Notes under the pieces: model-generated
Databases searched by the model: none
Seen by the model: the letters and a program-made list of their open reading frames with translations, nothing else
Told to the model about the DNA's origin: nothing
Assembly: GCF_019443085.1 (NCBI RefSeq)
Contig: NZ_JAHZIL010000003.1
Coordinates: 1,674,001-1,738,000, forward strand
DNA from: Marinobacter sp. F4218
GTDB lineage: Bacteria > Pseudomonadota > Gammaproteobacteria > Pseudomonadales > Oleiphilaceae
Length of the DNA: 64,000 bases
Reading direction: 5' to 3'
Part shown: piece by piece, positions 1 through 8,869 of the stretch
How the letters are laid out: each line of letters opens with the position of its first letter
Numbering within the stretch: the stretch's first letter is position 1
Position numbers and translations under genes: made by a program

Positions 1-659
1 GCGGGCTCGTGGGTCAGCCAGGCACCCACGTCCGCCGCGCCCTGGACAACGTTGAACACGCCCGCCGGCACGCCGGCCTCGACAAAAATTTCCGCCAGCT
101 TGATCGCGCCCATGGGCGTCTCTTCGGAGGGCTTGAAGATCATCGCGTTACCGCAGGCCAGCGCCGGCGCCGATTTCCAGCAGGCGATCTGGATCGGGTA
201 GTTCCAGGCGCCGATGCCGGCACAGATCCCCAGCGGTTCGCGACGGGTGTAGTAAAAGTCCCCGCCCAGGTCCTGCTGATTGCCTTCGATGGACGGGGCC
301 AGCCCGGCGAAGAATTCCACGGCGTCAGCACCCGTGGCCACATCCACCGCTTCCGCCTCCTGCCAGGGCTTGCCCGTGTCCCGCACCTCACAGGCGGCCA
401 GTTCGTCGTTGCGCTCACGCAGCAGCGCCACGGCCTTCAGCAGAATGCGACTGCGCTCGATGGCGGGCATCGCCGACCACTCGGCAAAACCGGCCCGGGC
501 ACTTTCAATGGCTGCCTGCTGCACTGCCTTATCGGCCACTTCAACCTCGTAAATCACCTCACCGGTGGCCGGGTTCACGACCGGGAAGACCTCACCGGTG
601 CTGTTGGCCAGGAAGCGACCGTGGACAAAGTTCTGAAAGCGGGGTACCGAATTGGACAT
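1..659 (-). CDS. betB: Betaine aldehyde dehydrogenase, 5' part only (runs off window)
   Basis: The reading frame starts at ATG 659 and runs off the left edge, so only the first 219 residues of a protein usually about 490 long are visible. It reads as the N-terminal NAD-binding half of an aldehyde dehydrogenase: the substrate-channel segment [16 protein letters not shown] and the cofactor lysine in FKPSEETP are present. The catalytic Cys and Glu would lie beyond the window. BetB oxidises betaine aldehyde to glycine betaine, an osmoprotectant, using NAD(P). The gene starts 13 bases after the stop of betI on the same strand, the betIB(A) operon arrangement; that context separates it from other aldehyde dehydrogenases. 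Repression by BetI through the palindrome at 1315-1334 is likely. Confidence 0.93.
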   Translation of the reverse strand, partial: MSNSVPRFQNFVHGRFLANSTGEVFPVVNPATGEVIYEVEVADKAVQQAAIESARAGFAEWSAMPAIERSRILLKAVALLRERNDELAACEVRDTGKPWQEAEAVDVATGADAVEFFAGLAPSIEGNQQDLGGDFYYTRREPLGICAGIGAWNYPIQIACWKSAPALACGNAMIFKPSEETPMGAIKLAEIFVEAGVPAGVFNVVQGAADVGAWLTHEP

Positions 660-672
660 AATCTGTGAAACC

Positions 673-1281
673 TCAAAAAGATGAATTCGTTGTCTCGGCC
701 TGCGACAGGGCCTCATACACGAAGCGCTTGCACAGCGTTTCGCCGGCCTCAAAGCTCTCCTGCGGGTCCAGGCTCAGGGCACTGCGCAGCCAGAAGCCGT
801 CGATCATGGCCGCGGTCTGCCGAGCGGCGGCAGTCGCGGCCCTGGGCCCGAGCACCTGGGCAAAGGAGTAACGCAGATTGCTGTACAACCGTGCGTTGTT
901 GATCTGCTGCAGCCGCTTCAGACCCGGTTCGTGCATGGATCGGGCCCAGAAGCTGAGCCAGGTTTTCGCGGCCAGTGCCGAACGCTGGAACTCGGAAAAA
1001 TTCGACTCGATGATGCAGTTCAGGCGCTGCTCCGGCGAACCGTCGGTTTTTGCCATGCGTTCCCGGAGTTCCTTGCCGAGCTGGTCCAGCAGGTACCGCA
1101 ACGCCGCTTCAATCAGACCCTGCTTGCCACCGAAATAGTGGCTGATGATGCCGGAGGACATCCCCGCCCGTTTGCTGATGCTGACAATGGTCGTGTTCTG
1201 CATCCCCAGCTCGGCGATGGAATGCATGGTGGCCTCGATCAGCTGCTGCTTGCGTGTGTCTTTGACTCCAACTTTTGGCAT
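673..1281 (-). CDS. betI: BetI, TetR-family repressor of the choline-betaine genes
   Basis: This 202-residue protein is the usual BetI length. An N-terminal TetR helix-turn-helix covers about residues 10-60 (key stretch [20 protein letters not shown]), followed by an all-helical ligand domain. BetI represses the bet genes and is relieved by choline. The gene lies directly upstream of betB, 13 bases apart, so it is autoregulated with it. The perfect palindrome between this gene and the next one upstream is the expected operator. Start ATG 1281 gives [10 protein letters not shown], the typical BetI N terminus. Assignment to BetI rather than a generic TetR protein rests on this N terminus and on the betB neighbour. 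Confidence 0.93.
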   Translation of the reverse strand: MPKVGVKDTRKQQLIEATMHSIAELGMQNTTIVSISKRAGMSSGIISHYFGGKQGLIEAALRYLLDQLGKELRERMAKTDGSPEQRLNCIIESNFSEFQRSALAAKTWLSFWARSMHEPGLKRLQQINNARLYSNLRYSFAQVLGPRAATAAARQTAAMIDGFWLRSALSLDPQESFEAGETLCKRFVYEALSQAETTNSSF

Positions 1282-1314
1282 GACAGGTTCGCTACCGTTT
1301 CCGCATCTTTTTTA

Positions 1315-1334
1315 TTAATTGAACGTTCAATTAA
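1315..1334. promoter_or_regulatory. Probable BetI operator (perfect 20-bp palindrome)
   Basis: TTAATTGAACGTTCAATTAA is a perfect palindrome centred 34-53 bases upstream of the betI start. BetI operators are known to be AT-flanked inverted repeats of the TTGAACGTTCAA kind. Autorepression of betIB is inferred from position. Confidence 0.8.
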
Positions 1335-1408
1335 AATAAAGGCTACCGAAAAGATGACACGCTTGCAACGTTGCTCAAGAAACAGTCAGGGACTCGCCGG
1401 ATAGAACG

Positions 1409-1621
1409 TCAACTCTTCCGCCGGTAGTGGGGATCGGTCCAGCACTGGGGCAGGGATTCGCCGGACGGGAAGCTCAACTCGGATTTATCATAGAATTCAG
1501 GATCCTGGGCTTCCTCACCGTAATGCAAGCTGCCTTTGATGCGGTGTTCATGGGGATCGAATAACCCCCGGGTATCCAGCACCTCAATCAGGTGTCCGGT
1601 GGATTTCTCTGCCACAAACAT
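1409..1621 (-). CDS. Small conserved-looking protein, function unknown
   Basis: A 70-residue acidic protein with no signal peptide or membrane segment. It begins MFVAEKSTGHLIEVLDTRGL and ends in a basic tail. A strong AGGAGG ribosome site sits about 7 bases before ATG 1621, which supports real translation. It follows the deacetylase-like gene by 35 bases on the same strand, so the two are probably cotranscribed. I do not recognise a family; the pattern of charged and aromatic residues suggests a small soluble domain. Confidence 0.6.
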   Translation of the reverse strand: MFVAEKSTGHLIEVLDTRGLFDPHEHRIKGSLHYGEEAQDPEFYDKSELSFPSGESLPQCWTDPHYRRKS

Positions 1622-1656
1622 ATCGACCTCCTGCGTCTGTCGTTTCGGGGTTGCTG

Positions 1657-2766
1657 TCAGCTACCGGGTGGGTCGTCCGTAAAAGCACTCAGGTGGAAGG
1701 CAATGGCCTCGTCCACTTCTTCCATGCCGCAGATCCTCGGCTGTGCCGCGCTGCCGCCGGCGAGCACGCTGAGTACCGATCGTACCCCGTGCGCCAGGGA
1801 CTCGGTGTTGTAACCACCTTCCAGCACAAACGCGAGGCGGCCGTCGCAGACCCGATCCGCCAGGGCCTGGACAACTTCCGTCATGGCGGCGAAGCCGTCG
1901 TAGGAGACGTTCAGGGCCAGGTCAAACCAATGGGCATCGAAACCTGCCGACACCAGGATGATGTCCGGCTTGAAGTACTCGGCCGCCGGCACCAGGATCT
2001 CGTTCAGGGCCTTGAGATAGGCCAGGTCACCGGAACCGCCGGGAATCGGGACGTTTACAGTCGTCCCCTCGCCCAGTCCGGCACCCACTTCATGAAGACC
2101 GCCACTACCCGGGTAGAACGGGGCGGACCGGTGAATGTCGAAGAACAGCACGTCCGGGTCGGCCCAGAAGATGTCCTGGGTGCCATTGCCGTGATGGGCA
2201 TCCCAGTCGACAATCAGCACCCGCTGGCAACCCAGCTCGGCCTGGGCATGGGCGGCAGCCACCGCGACATTATTGAACAGGCAAAAACCCCGGGCCCGCA
2301 CAGGTTCGGCGTGATGGCCGGGGGGGCGCACCAGCGCGAACGCACTACGGGTGGTACCGGAAACCACCGCCTCAACGGCGGCAACGGCGGTACCCGCGGC
2401 CACTTCAGCGGCCTCAATGCTGCCGGGTGACACCGCGGTGGTATCCACATCCAGCCAGGCGTTTTTATTGCGCAGGGAAAAAACATAGTCCAGATAGGAC
2501 GTGGTGTGGACCCGGGCGAGCTGCTCGCGGCTGGCCGCCTTGCCCTGGCCAAACCGGACCCCGTCCACCGGCTCGCGCTCAAGCAGGTCAATGATCGCGC
2601 GGATGCGACCAGGGTGCTCGGGGTATTTCCATTGAACATTCAGCCCCGACAGAATGTTTCGCACGCGTTTATCCAGGCGTCCGGGAAGAAACGCCGCATT
2701 CACATCCGGTGAGTGATTGAGCACTCTCTCATCGTAGAATACGGTAACCCCTTTTGGCTCTGCCAC
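1657..2766 (-). CDS. Histone-deacetylase-family hydrolase (acetylpolyamine amidohydrolase-like)
   Basis: This 369-residue protein is a class II HDAC-like zinc amidohydrolase. Visible signatures are RPPGHHAEP (tandem catalytic His), VLIVDWDAHHGNGTQDIFW (Asp and His zinc ligands), FFDIHRSAPFYPGSGG and the C-terminal LVSAGFDAHWFD and LEGGYN motifs. Bacterial members deacetylate acetylated polyamines or other small amides; the substrate here cannot be told from sequence. The protein has no signal peptide and should be cytoplasmic. The start is a GTG at 2766 preceded by GGAG. It is first in a likely two-gene unit with the 70-residue protein downstream. Confidence 0.92.
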   Translation of the reverse strand: MAEPKGVTVFYDERVLNHSPDVNAAFLPGRLDKRVRNILSGLNVQWKYPEHPGRIRAIIDLLEREPVDGVRFGQGKAASREQLARVHTTSYLDYVFSLRNKNAWLDVDTTAVSPGSIEAAEVAAGTAVAAVEAVVSGTTRSAFALVRPPGHHAEPVRARGFCLFNNVAVAAAHAQAELGCQRVLIVDWDAHHGNGTQDIFWADPDVLFFDIHRSAPFYPGSGGLHEVGAGLGEGTTVNVPIPGGSGDLAYLKALNEILVPAAEYFKPDIILVSAGFDAHWFDLALNVSYDGFAAMTEVVQALADRVCDGRLAFVLEGGYNTESLAHGVRSVLSVLAGGSAAQPRICGMEEVDEAIAFHLSAFTDDPPGS

Positions 2767-2880
2767 AGCAGACTCCGAAATTCCGGTTCATGGGCTCTTG
2801 CTCAAGAGCGGATCTACTGGAAAGCATAGCCCCAAAACGAAGGAGGCGACAGCGCTCGTGCCTGTTTTGGGCAGTCCGCC

Positions 2881-3021
2881 GTCAGTTTCCTGGCCAACCT
2901 TCCGACAACAGGCGCGTCTCCTGTTCCCGGGCAACCACCGCGCCCGAGATCATCCGGTCCAGAATCGGATCCAGCACCGAGCCGCCAGGACGAGCGGCAG
3001 CGATTGCCTGACTCGTTGCAT
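2881..3021 (-). pseudogene. Possible short or frameshifted reading frame
   Basis: AAGGAGG at 3028-3034 sits six bases before ATG 3021, an excellent translation start. The frame encodes a signal-peptide-like MQRVRQSLPLVLAAR but stops after 22 codons. Another frame of the same strand stays open through ARPGGSVLDPILDRMISGAV and ends near 2881, which looks like ordinary protein sequence. A single frameshift near residue 14 would join the two. This could be a decayed small secreted protein, a genuine leader-like peptide, or chance; I cannot decide. Confidence 0.3.
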
Positions 3022-3046
3022 GGTGCTCCTCCTTCAATAATAAGAA

Positions 3047-3065
3047 CGGGCCGCTGGGCGGCCCG
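3047..3065 (-). terminator. Hairpin after the Ala/Gly-rich protein gene
   Basis: CGGGCCGC and GCGGCCCG face each other across a three-base spacer, 24 bases past the stop at 3089. On the minus strand it is followed by a T-containing but not pure-T stretch, so it is a moderate intrinsic terminator candidate. Confidence 0.55.
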
Positions 3066-3088
3066 ATCGGATGCTTTGGGTCGGAGAA

Positions 3089-3469
3089 TTACAGCAGGCC
3101 ACCCTCGGTGGCATTCTGGACGGACCCCTGAACGCTGTTCTGGACTTCCGATCTCACGCTCTGGGAAACCGAACTGTCCACTTCCTGACGGGTCCGGGCG
3201 TTCACCTCTGCTTTTTGACTGGCGTTCAGGCGGCCTTCGGTGCGATCGCGCATTTCACCCGCGTTTTCGCCAGCGGACCTGGCAGTCTCCGAATCCACCT
3301 GTGCATTGGCGCCTGCACTTGCGCCTCCGCTGGCGTTGGCGCCACCGGCCTGGGCATTCATCTGGGCATCGGCCTGAACACTGGCGCTGGCCGAACCACC
3401 GGTTTCCGCGGCGAATGCAGAGACCGCCATGACTGAGCAAATTGCGAGAGTCAATGTGCGCTTCATCAT
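3089..3469 (-). CDS. Small secreted Ala/Gly/Ser-rich low-complexity protein
   Basis: A 126-residue protein with an N-terminal signal peptide (MMKRTLTLAICSVMAVSAFA, cleavage likely after AFA). The mature part is low-complexity and rich in Ala, Gly, Ser, Asn and Gln, with repeats such as SASASVQADAQMNAQAGG, then a charged segment with GRLNASQKAEVNARTRQEV and a Ser/Gln/Val-rich tail. No catalytic motif is visible. Composition predicts a disordered or helical periplasmic or extracellular protein. The function is unknown; the gene stands alone with its own hairpin downstream. Confidence 0.65.
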   Translation of the reverse strand: MMKRTLTLAICSVMAVSAFAAETGGSASASVQADAQMNAQAGGANASGGASAGANAQVDSETARSAGENAGEMRDRTEGRLNASQKAEVNARTRQEVDSSVSQSVRSEVQNSVQGSVQNATEGGLL

Positions 3470-3617
3470 TGTCTACTCCAGAATTTCCGTTGAATTAACC
3501 CCGTTAACGAATGAGCCCGGGAATTATTCCCCTACCACGGAATTTTTTTTCTGGGGTTCCACGAGAAAGCTTTTACAGTGCGGTGGTATTTTTCAGCGAT
3601 GACCGGAAGATGACCGA

Positions 3618-5504
3618 TCAGTGCGCCTCCGGCGGCGTCCAGATCGGCACATCCTCCTTCTTGGGCTCGTCCCAGTCCTTCTGCATGGCACTGCTCAGCG
3701 CCTCCTCCAGTTTCATGAACAGTTCCCCGTAGCGCGGACTGAAGCTGATGCCCTCCTCAATCTCCTGCCAGGCCTCGAACAGCTCATCTTCGTGGGCGTT
3801 CTCGTTCTCGACGAATGCCCAGGTCATCTGCTTGGCACGGAGCGGATGAACGCCCATCGCCGTCAGGGCATGGCCGCCCATCTCCAGCGCGGAATGATAG
3901 GTTTCACTCACCACGTCGTCGGCACCGGCCCTCCGCAGTCGGTAACTGTGGCCACGGTCGAATGCCCGTGCCAGCACCCAGACGCCGGGATAGAATTTCT
4001 TCACGTGCTCAACGATTCGAACCGTCCGGTCCCGGTCGTCAATGGCCACCACCAGTAACCGCGCCTCTTCAATCCCCGCGGTTTCCAGCAACTCCGGCCG
4101 ACTGGCATCGCCGAAGAAGCTCTTGATGTTGATCCGGCGAACGTTCTCGATCTGCTCGATCTCATGGTCCAACACCACGATGGGAATGTTATTGGCCCGG
4201 AGCAGCCGGCAGACAATCTGTCCAAACCGGCCTATGCCGGCGACGATGACCGGTGCCCGGTCGTCGATCGAGTCCGCCTCCCGCTCGTCGTTTTTTGAGC
4301 GCCGATACCGGGGCAGAACCACCCGGTCATAGACGATGAACAACACCGGGGTAAGAAACATCGACAGCGCCACCACCAGTGACAGGATCTGTGAGGTTTC
4401 CACCGGAATTACGGAGTTCTGGACGCTGTAGTTGAGCAGCACAAAGCCGAACTCGCCCGCTTGTGCCAGACCCAGCGTAAACAGCCAGCCATTGCTGCCA
4501 TGGATCCCGAACAGCAGCGCCAGGACAAGCAGGATCAGCGCCTTTACGACGATCACGGCAACACCCAGGGACACAATGGTGCCCCACTCCGCCGCCAGCA
4601 CCTCGAAATTGATGCCCGCGCCCACCGTGATGAAGAACAGCCCCAGCAGCAGGCCCTTGAAGGGTTCGATGTTGGCTTCCAGCTCATGGCGAAATTCGCT
4701 GTTCGCCAGTACCACGCCGGCCAGGAACGCGCCCAGGGCCGGGGACAGGCTCACCAGGCTCATCAGCGCGGCAATGCCGATCACCAGCATCAGGGCCGTG
4801 GCGGTGAATACCTCCCGCAACCCCGACTGCACCACATAACGGAACATCGGCCGGCTCAGGTAGAAGCCGCCGACAATCACCACCGCGACCGCTCCGATCA
4901 CCACCAGGGCATGGGCCCAGGCCGGCAGGTGGGCCACCAGGCTCAGTCCCGTGTCATGGCCGGCGTCCGTGCCGGATCCGGCCATCAGCTCCGGGAGCGC
5001 CAGCAACGGGATCAGGGCCAGCATCGGGATCACCGCGATGTCCTGGAACAGCAGCACGGAAAACGCGCTGCGTCCGCCTTCGGTCTTGCCCAGCCCCTTC
5101 TCGTTCAGTGTCTGCAACACAATCGCCGTGGACGACAGCGCAAAGATCAGGCCTACGGTCAGTGCCGTCTGCCACTGCAACCCCAGCCACCAGGCGACTG
5201 CCGTGCCGGCGGCTGCGGTCAGCACCACCTGCAGCCCGCCCAGGCCCACCAGCCGGACCCGCATGGCCCAGAGCGCCTTGGGATCCAGCTCCATGCCCAC
5301 CAGGAACAGCATCATCACCACGCCAAATTCCGCGAAATGCTGGATGGTTGTGGCTTCCTGACCTACCAGCCCGGTGATAGGGCCTATCACAACGCCCGCA
5401 ACCAGATATCCCAGAACCGACCCCAGCCCCAGCCGCTTGGCCAAAGGAACCGCAATCACCGCCGCCGCCAGGTAGATAAACGCCTGAATGAAATACCCTG
5501 TCAT
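3618..5504 (-). CDS. CPA2-type K+/H+ antiporter with RCK (TrkA-N) domain, KefB/KefC-like
   Basis: A 628-residue inner-membrane protein. About residues 1-385 form the Na+/H+-exchanger fold with a dozen hydrophobic segments. After a short linker an RCK N-terminal domain (about 400-515) shows the Rossmann signature VIVAGIGRFGQIVCRLL and a conserved FFGDASRPELLETAG. A C-terminal tail of about 90 residues is acidic. Length and order match KefB/KefC and related glutathione-gated potassium efflux systems. No ancillary kefF/kefG gene lies beside it; the nearest neighbour is a divergent GST gene, so gating by glutathione is possible but not shown. Starts at ATG 5504. Confidence 0.93.
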   Translation of the reverse strand: MTGYFIQAFIYLAAAVIAVPLAKRLGLGSVLGYLVAGVVIGPITGLVGQEATTIQHFAEFGVVMMLFLVGMELDPKALWAMRVRLVGLGGLQVVLTAAAGTAVAWWLGLQWQTALTVGLIFALSSTAIVLQTLNEKGLGKTEGGRSAFSVLLFQDIAVIPMLALIPLLALPELMAGSGTDAGHDTGLSLVAHLPAWAHALVVIGAVAVVIVGGFYLSRPMFRYVVQSGLREVFTATALMLVIGIAALMSLVSLSPALGAFLAGVVLANSEFRHELEANIEPFKGLLLGLFFITVGAGINFEVLAAEWGTIVSLGVAVIVVKALILLVLALLFGIHGSNGWLFTLGLAQAGEFGFVLLNYSVQNSVIPVETSQILSLVVALSMFLTPVLFIVYDRVVLPRYRRSKNDEREADSIDDRAPVIVAGIGRFGQIVCRLLRANNIPIVVLDHEIEQIENVRRINIKSFFGDASRPELLETAGIEEARLLVVAIDDRDRTVRIVEHVKKFYPGVWVLARAFDRGHSYRLRRAGADDVVSETYHSALEMGGHALTAMGVHPLRAKQMTWAFVENENAHEDELFEAWQEIEEGISFSPRYGELFMKLEEALSSAMQKDWDEPKKEDVPIWTPPEAH

Positions 5505-5684
5505 TCCATGGTTTCCCCGTGTGACACCGGCCGGAACCGATCTGAATTGAATTTACTTGCGCGCAAGGGACAAACGCCGAGGTTTACGAAAACTGATAGA
5601 CCACTGATATCCCGGACTTATAAAGTGTAGTCACCCTCAAATTACCGAGCATACCCCAACGCTCTCCGGAAAGGACCCCAGACC

Positions 5685-6377
5685 ATGACCACCCTGTACA
5701 TCGCCAACAAAAACTACTCTTCCTGGTCACTTCGTGCCTGGCTGTTGATGCGGGAGCTCGGCATCCCGTTCGAGGAACACATGCTGCCGTTTGGCGACCA
5801 GCAGGCCTGGGCTGCCTTCCGGGCCGAGGGCGGCAGCGGTAAGGTGCCCACCTTGCAGGACGGCGATGTCAGAGTCTGGGACTCGCTTGCCATCGCCGAG
5901 CATCTGGCCGATGACTACCCGGAAGTCTGGCCCTCCGATCCGATTGCCCGGGCCTGGGCCCGGAGCACCTGTGCCGAAATGCACTCCGGGTTTCAGGCCT
6001 TACGGGACCTCTGTTCCATGAACATCGGCGTGAGCGTGCGCGTGACCGAGGTGCCGCCGGAACTGGCGCGGGATGTCGAGCGCATCGCCACCATCTGGCA
6101 CGACGGCCTGACCCGGTTCGGCGGGCCCTTCCTGGCCGGCGACCGGTTCTCGGCGGTGGACGCATTCTTCGCTCCCGTGGTGTTCCGCTTCGAAACCTAT
6201 GGCCTGGAACGGACGCCGGCCATGACCGAGTACATCCGGCACATGCTGGCGTTACCCGGCATGCAGACCTGGGCCGACCAGGCCCTGCTGGAACCCTGGA
6301 TTGATCAGGAGCACGAAGGCGACTGTGAGATGCTTGGCACGGTGGTGGAGGACAGGCGGACCCTGAAGACACCTTGA
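5685..6377 (+). CDS. Glutathione S-transferase family protein
   Basis: A 230-residue cytosolic GST. The thioredoxin-fold N-terminal domain (about 1-80) shows NYSSWSLRAWLLMRELGIPF, with Ser in the catalytic loop position, and GKVPTLQDGDVRVWDSLAIAEHLAD with the cis-Pro and the glutathione-binding Asp-Ser pair. The helical C-terminal domain follows. It resembles the YfcF-type bacterial GSTs. The start at 5685 has AAGGA eight bases upstream. It is transcribed away from the Kef-like antiporter. The substrate is unknown. Confidence 0.88.
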   Translation: MTTLYIANKNYSSWSLRAWLLMRELGIPFEEHMLPFGDQQAWAAFRAEGGSGKVPTLQDGDVRVWDSLAIAEHLADDYPEVWPSDPIARAWARSTCAEMHSGFQALRDLCSMNIGVSVRVTEVPPELARDVERIATIWHDGLTRFGGPFLAGDRFSAVDAFFAPVVFRFETYGLERTPAMTEYIRHMLALPGMQTWADQALLEPWIDQEHEGDCEMLGTVVEDRRTLKTP

Positions 6378-6518
6378 TATGTAGCCGAAACTTCCATAAA
6401 GAAACACCAGGTCGACTTTCGAGAGGAATAGCAGGCGATTCCGGACTATTTATTCGACAAATGTCAGACAATCGCCTAATTTTTAACCGATGCTCTCTTA
6501 GCAAAGGAGGCTAAGACC

Positions 6519-7085
6519 ATGAAACCTGTCATTCCTCTTACTCTTGCAGTCTCCCTCTTTGCAGTATCGGGCACTACCCTCGCAGGCAGCGACAGCGGCC
6601 TGTACCTCGGCGCTTCCGTCGGTCAGGCTCAGTTGGATTTCGACGAGGAGCTCCCGGATCCAGGCGACGTTAATGTAAGCATCGACTTCGATGACGAAGA
6701 TACCGCTTACAAGATTTTTGGTGGCTACAACTTCGGCCTTATACCTCTGGTGGATCTCGCGGTAGAGGGTGCATACGTTGATTTTGGTAAATTCAAGGGC
6801 AACGTCGGTGCCATCAGCGATTCCAACTTTGAAGTTGACGGCTGGACCGGTGCGGGACTGGCCGGCATCAAGCTTGGGCCGGTAGGCATTTTCGGCAAGG
6901 CCGGGTTTATCAGTTGGGACGGCGATCTCGACAATTTCGGTGACGACGACGGTACCGATCCGCTCTACGGAATCGGGGCACGGTTTACCCTGTTCTCGCT
7001 CCAGGTACGAGCCGAGTACGAGCGCTACGATCTCGATAACTTCGACATCGACTACTACTCCGTCGGCGCAGCTTTCACCTTCTGA
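6519..7085 (+). CDS. Outer membrane beta-barrel protein (OmpA/OmpX-like porin family)
   Basis: A 188-residue protein with a signal peptide (first 22 residues, cleavage after LAG) and a mature part of alternating aromatic/hydrophobic strands rich in Asp and Gly. It opens GLYLGASVGQAQLDF and ends in phenylalanine (SVGAAFTF), the C-terminal signal for outer-membrane barrel insertion. About eight strands are expected for this length. AGGAGG sits seven bases before the ATG. The strongly acidic loops are typical of marine halophiles. A specific role cannot be assigned. Confidence 0.85.
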   Translation: MKPVIPLTLAVSLFAVSGTTLAGSDSGLYLGASVGQAQLDFDEELPDPGDVNVSIDFDDEDTAYKIFGGYNFGLIPLVDLAVEGAYVDFGKFKGNVGAISDSNFEVDGWTGAGLAGIKLGPVGIFGKAGFISWDGDLDNFGDDDGTDPLYGIGARFTLFSLQVRAEYERYDLDNFDIDYYSVGAAFTF

Positions 7086-7182
7086 CCCTTACCCTCCGGG
7101 CAGTACTCCAGGTACTGGCGGTCCCGGTTTCTCCCAGACTCCCCGAATACCCCCTCAAAGACAGCAACAACTGATCCGCCAG

Positions 7183-8283
7183 TCACTCATAGACGTCGTG
7201 CAGAGTCAGGGTTTTGAAATCCGGCGTAACCCCCAAACCTGGCCGGTCGCTCAGGGTCATCCGCCCGGCGGACACCTCGGGCGCGCCGTCCGCCAGCTGC
7301 ACCGTGTTGTAGTTGTGCAGATCGGTGGTGTTCAGCAGGACTCTGGACGGTGTGCTGGCCGCCAGATGGGCATACGCCGCGGTGGCAATGCCGCTGCCCC
7401 AGGCGTCCTCAATGGTCATGGCAATGCCGGCATCCACGCAGACGTCGCGAATCACCCGCGCCGGTGTCAGTCCGCCAAACTTGCTCACTTTCAGTGCCAT
7501 GGCATCCATCGCGTCATCCCGGATGGCGCGCTGGACATCGGCCAGGCAGTTCAGGCTTTCATCCAGCTTCACCGGGTGCCGGCACCGGCGTCGCACCGAC
7601 AGGCATTCCTCGTAACCGCGGCAGGGCTGTTCCAGATAGAGGTCCAGATCCTCCACCGCCCGTGAGAAACGCAGGGCCTGGTCTCGTCGCCAGGCGCCGT
7701 TCATGTCACCGACCCAGATTTCATCCGGCTGCTTCTTTCTGGCCAGGGTCTGCATCAGCTCAATGTCCTCGTCAACACGGTGGCCAAGCTTGATCTGGAT
7801 GTGCCGGAAGCCCTCCGAACGGTATCGCCCCAGGGACGCTTCCATTTCCGCCGGTTCCGCCAGGGGCACGATCCGGTGCAGAGGCATCGACGGGGTAATC
7901 AGGCCGCCCAAAAGGGTGTAGACGGGCAGTCGCGCCGACTTGCCCAACAGGTCCCAGCAGGCAATATCTATGGCCGCCTTGGCCACCGCATGGCCCGTCA
8001 GCGCCTGGTCCATGCTTTCATGGATACAGTTGATGTGGCGGGGGTCGCCACCGATCACACTGGGTGCCAGCACCGACAGACAGGAGGGCAGGCCCTCTGC
8101 GAAGGCAGCCATGTAGTTCGGCCCACAGGGGCAGACCTCACCATAGCCCGCCAGCCCCGAGTTGGTGGTCAGCACCACGACCGTGCTGGTGAATATCTGG
8201 TGCGACCGCCCGCCCGCAAAAGCATACGCCTTGCCCGTGTAAGGCAAGTCGGCGGTGTAGACCGCAATGCTCTCGATTCGCAT
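7183..8283 (-). CDS. Enolase-superfamily racemase/epimerase/dehydratase, hydroxyproline-betaine epimerase-like
   Basis: A 366-residue mandelate-racemase/muconate-lactonizing type enzyme. The N-terminal capping domain contains GYGEVCPCGPNYMAAF, and the barrel shows the two catalytic lysines in HIQIKLG and MALKVSKFGGLTPARV plus acidic metal ligands (WVGDMN, LYLEQP, KLDESL). The opening and the lysine pair resemble 4-hydroxyproline-betaine 2-epimerase and cis-3-hydroxyproline dehydratase. Which reaction it performs is inference. The ribosome site GGGAGGCG is six bases before ATG 8283. Its presence a few kb from betIB would fit betaine-analogue catabolism, but the genes are not in one operon. Confidence 0.85.
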   Translation of the reverse strand: MRIESIAVYTADLPYTGKAYAFAGGRSHQIFTSTVVVLTTNSGLAGYGEVCPCGPNYMAAFAEGLPSCLSVLAPSVIGGDPRHINCIHESMDQALTGHAVAKAAIDIACWDLLGKSARLPVYTLLGGLITPSMPLHRIVPLAEPAEMEASLGRYRSEGFRHIQIKLGHRVDEDIELMQTLARKKQPDEIWVGDMNGAWRRDQALRFSRAVEDLDLYLEQPCRGYEECLSVRRRCRHPVKLDESLNCLADVQRAIRDDAMDAMALKVSKFGGLTPARVIRDVCVDAGIAMTIEDAWGSGIATAAYAHLAASTPSRVLLNTTDLHNYNTVQLADGAPEVSAGRMTLSDRPGLGVTPDFKTLTLHDVYE

Positions 8284-8354
8284 GACACGCCTCCCTTCCC
8301 TGGCTGTTCCTGCATCCTCTGAGCATAGTCCGCCCGTGCCCGCGGCGCCGCTAT

Positions 8355-8609
8355 TTACCGGTGATTGACGGGATTGGAGTAGCCATCGCCTTTCACGCCC
8401 AGGCGGTCGAGGTAAGCGTGCAGCTCGGCCTCGCTCATATCGACGTATTCCAGCACCCGGCCGTAGAGCATGGCCGTTGGCACATTGCGCCCCTGCAGCT
8501 CGCGCTGGGTTTCGTGGATCACGTAGAGAATCAGGCGTTCGGTGCGGGTCAGTCCGTCACGAACGTCGGGGATGGTATCGAGAACGGTCTGCCATTGTTC
8601 AGGTGTCAT
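8355..8609 (-). CDS. Small helical protein of unknown function
   Basis: An 84-residue soluble protein starting MTPEQWQTVLDTIPDVRDGL and carrying a helical Leu-rich middle (TRTERLILYVIHETQRELQG). I chose ATG 8607-8609 rather than the GTG at 8654, because TATAAT, a -10-like hexamer on this strand (8634-8639), lies between the two and would make the upstream GTG untranscribed. The gene stands alone, tail-to-tail with nothing and divergent from the DUF2897-like gene. No family was recognised with confidence. Confidence 0.6.
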   Translation of the reverse strand: MTPEQWQTVLDTIPDVRDGLTRTERLILYVIHETQRELQGRNVPTAMLYGRVLEYVDMSEAELHAYLDRLGVKGDGYSNPVNHR

Positions 8610-8668
8610 AGACGATACCCTACCCGGGGGGGCATTATAGATAAACACCCGCACAGAGAGTCTCGTTT

Positions 8669-8845
8669 ATGCCAACCATCGGATGGGTATTCGTCATCCT
8701 CGCCCTGGCCCTGATTGTCGGTGGCCTGATGATCCTGCGCAATTCCGCCAACAGCATGCACATCTCCGACGAGAAGATGGACAAAATACGCAAACGGAAG
8801 GCAGAGCTGGAAGCCAGGGAAAAAGCGGAGGACGACTGGAAATAG
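8669..8845 (+). CDS. DUF2897-like small single-pass membrane protein
   Basis: A 58-residue protein too short for most gene callers: one transmembrane helix (about residues 5-23, WVFVILALALIVGGLMIL) followed by a charged helical tail (DEKMDKIRKRKAELEARE). This matches the DUF2897 family of gammaproteobacterial small membrane proteins. Start ATG 8669 has a purine-rich GAGAG stretch upstream. It lies divergent from the 84-residue protein. Function unknown. Confidence 0.7.
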   Translation: MPTIGWVFVILALALIVGGLMILRNSANSMHISDEKMDKIRKRKAELEAREKAEDDWK

Positions 8846-8869
8846 CAGGCAGTTTTCGCCTGCACCAAC

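Larger units (their letters stand above)
2767..3088. other. Intergenic stretch with a hairpin and a possible broken small gene
   Basis: About 320 bases separate the deacetylase-like gene from the Ala/Gly-rich protein, both on the minus strand. It holds a GC-rich hairpin (3047-3065) and a good ribosome site followed by a very short reading frame (see 2881-3021). Nothing else was recognised. Confidence 0.5.

Noticed and set aside
9..668. Plus-strand 219-residue open frame
   Set aside because: Antisense shadow of betB; the minus-strand translation is a clear aldehyde dehydrogenase.
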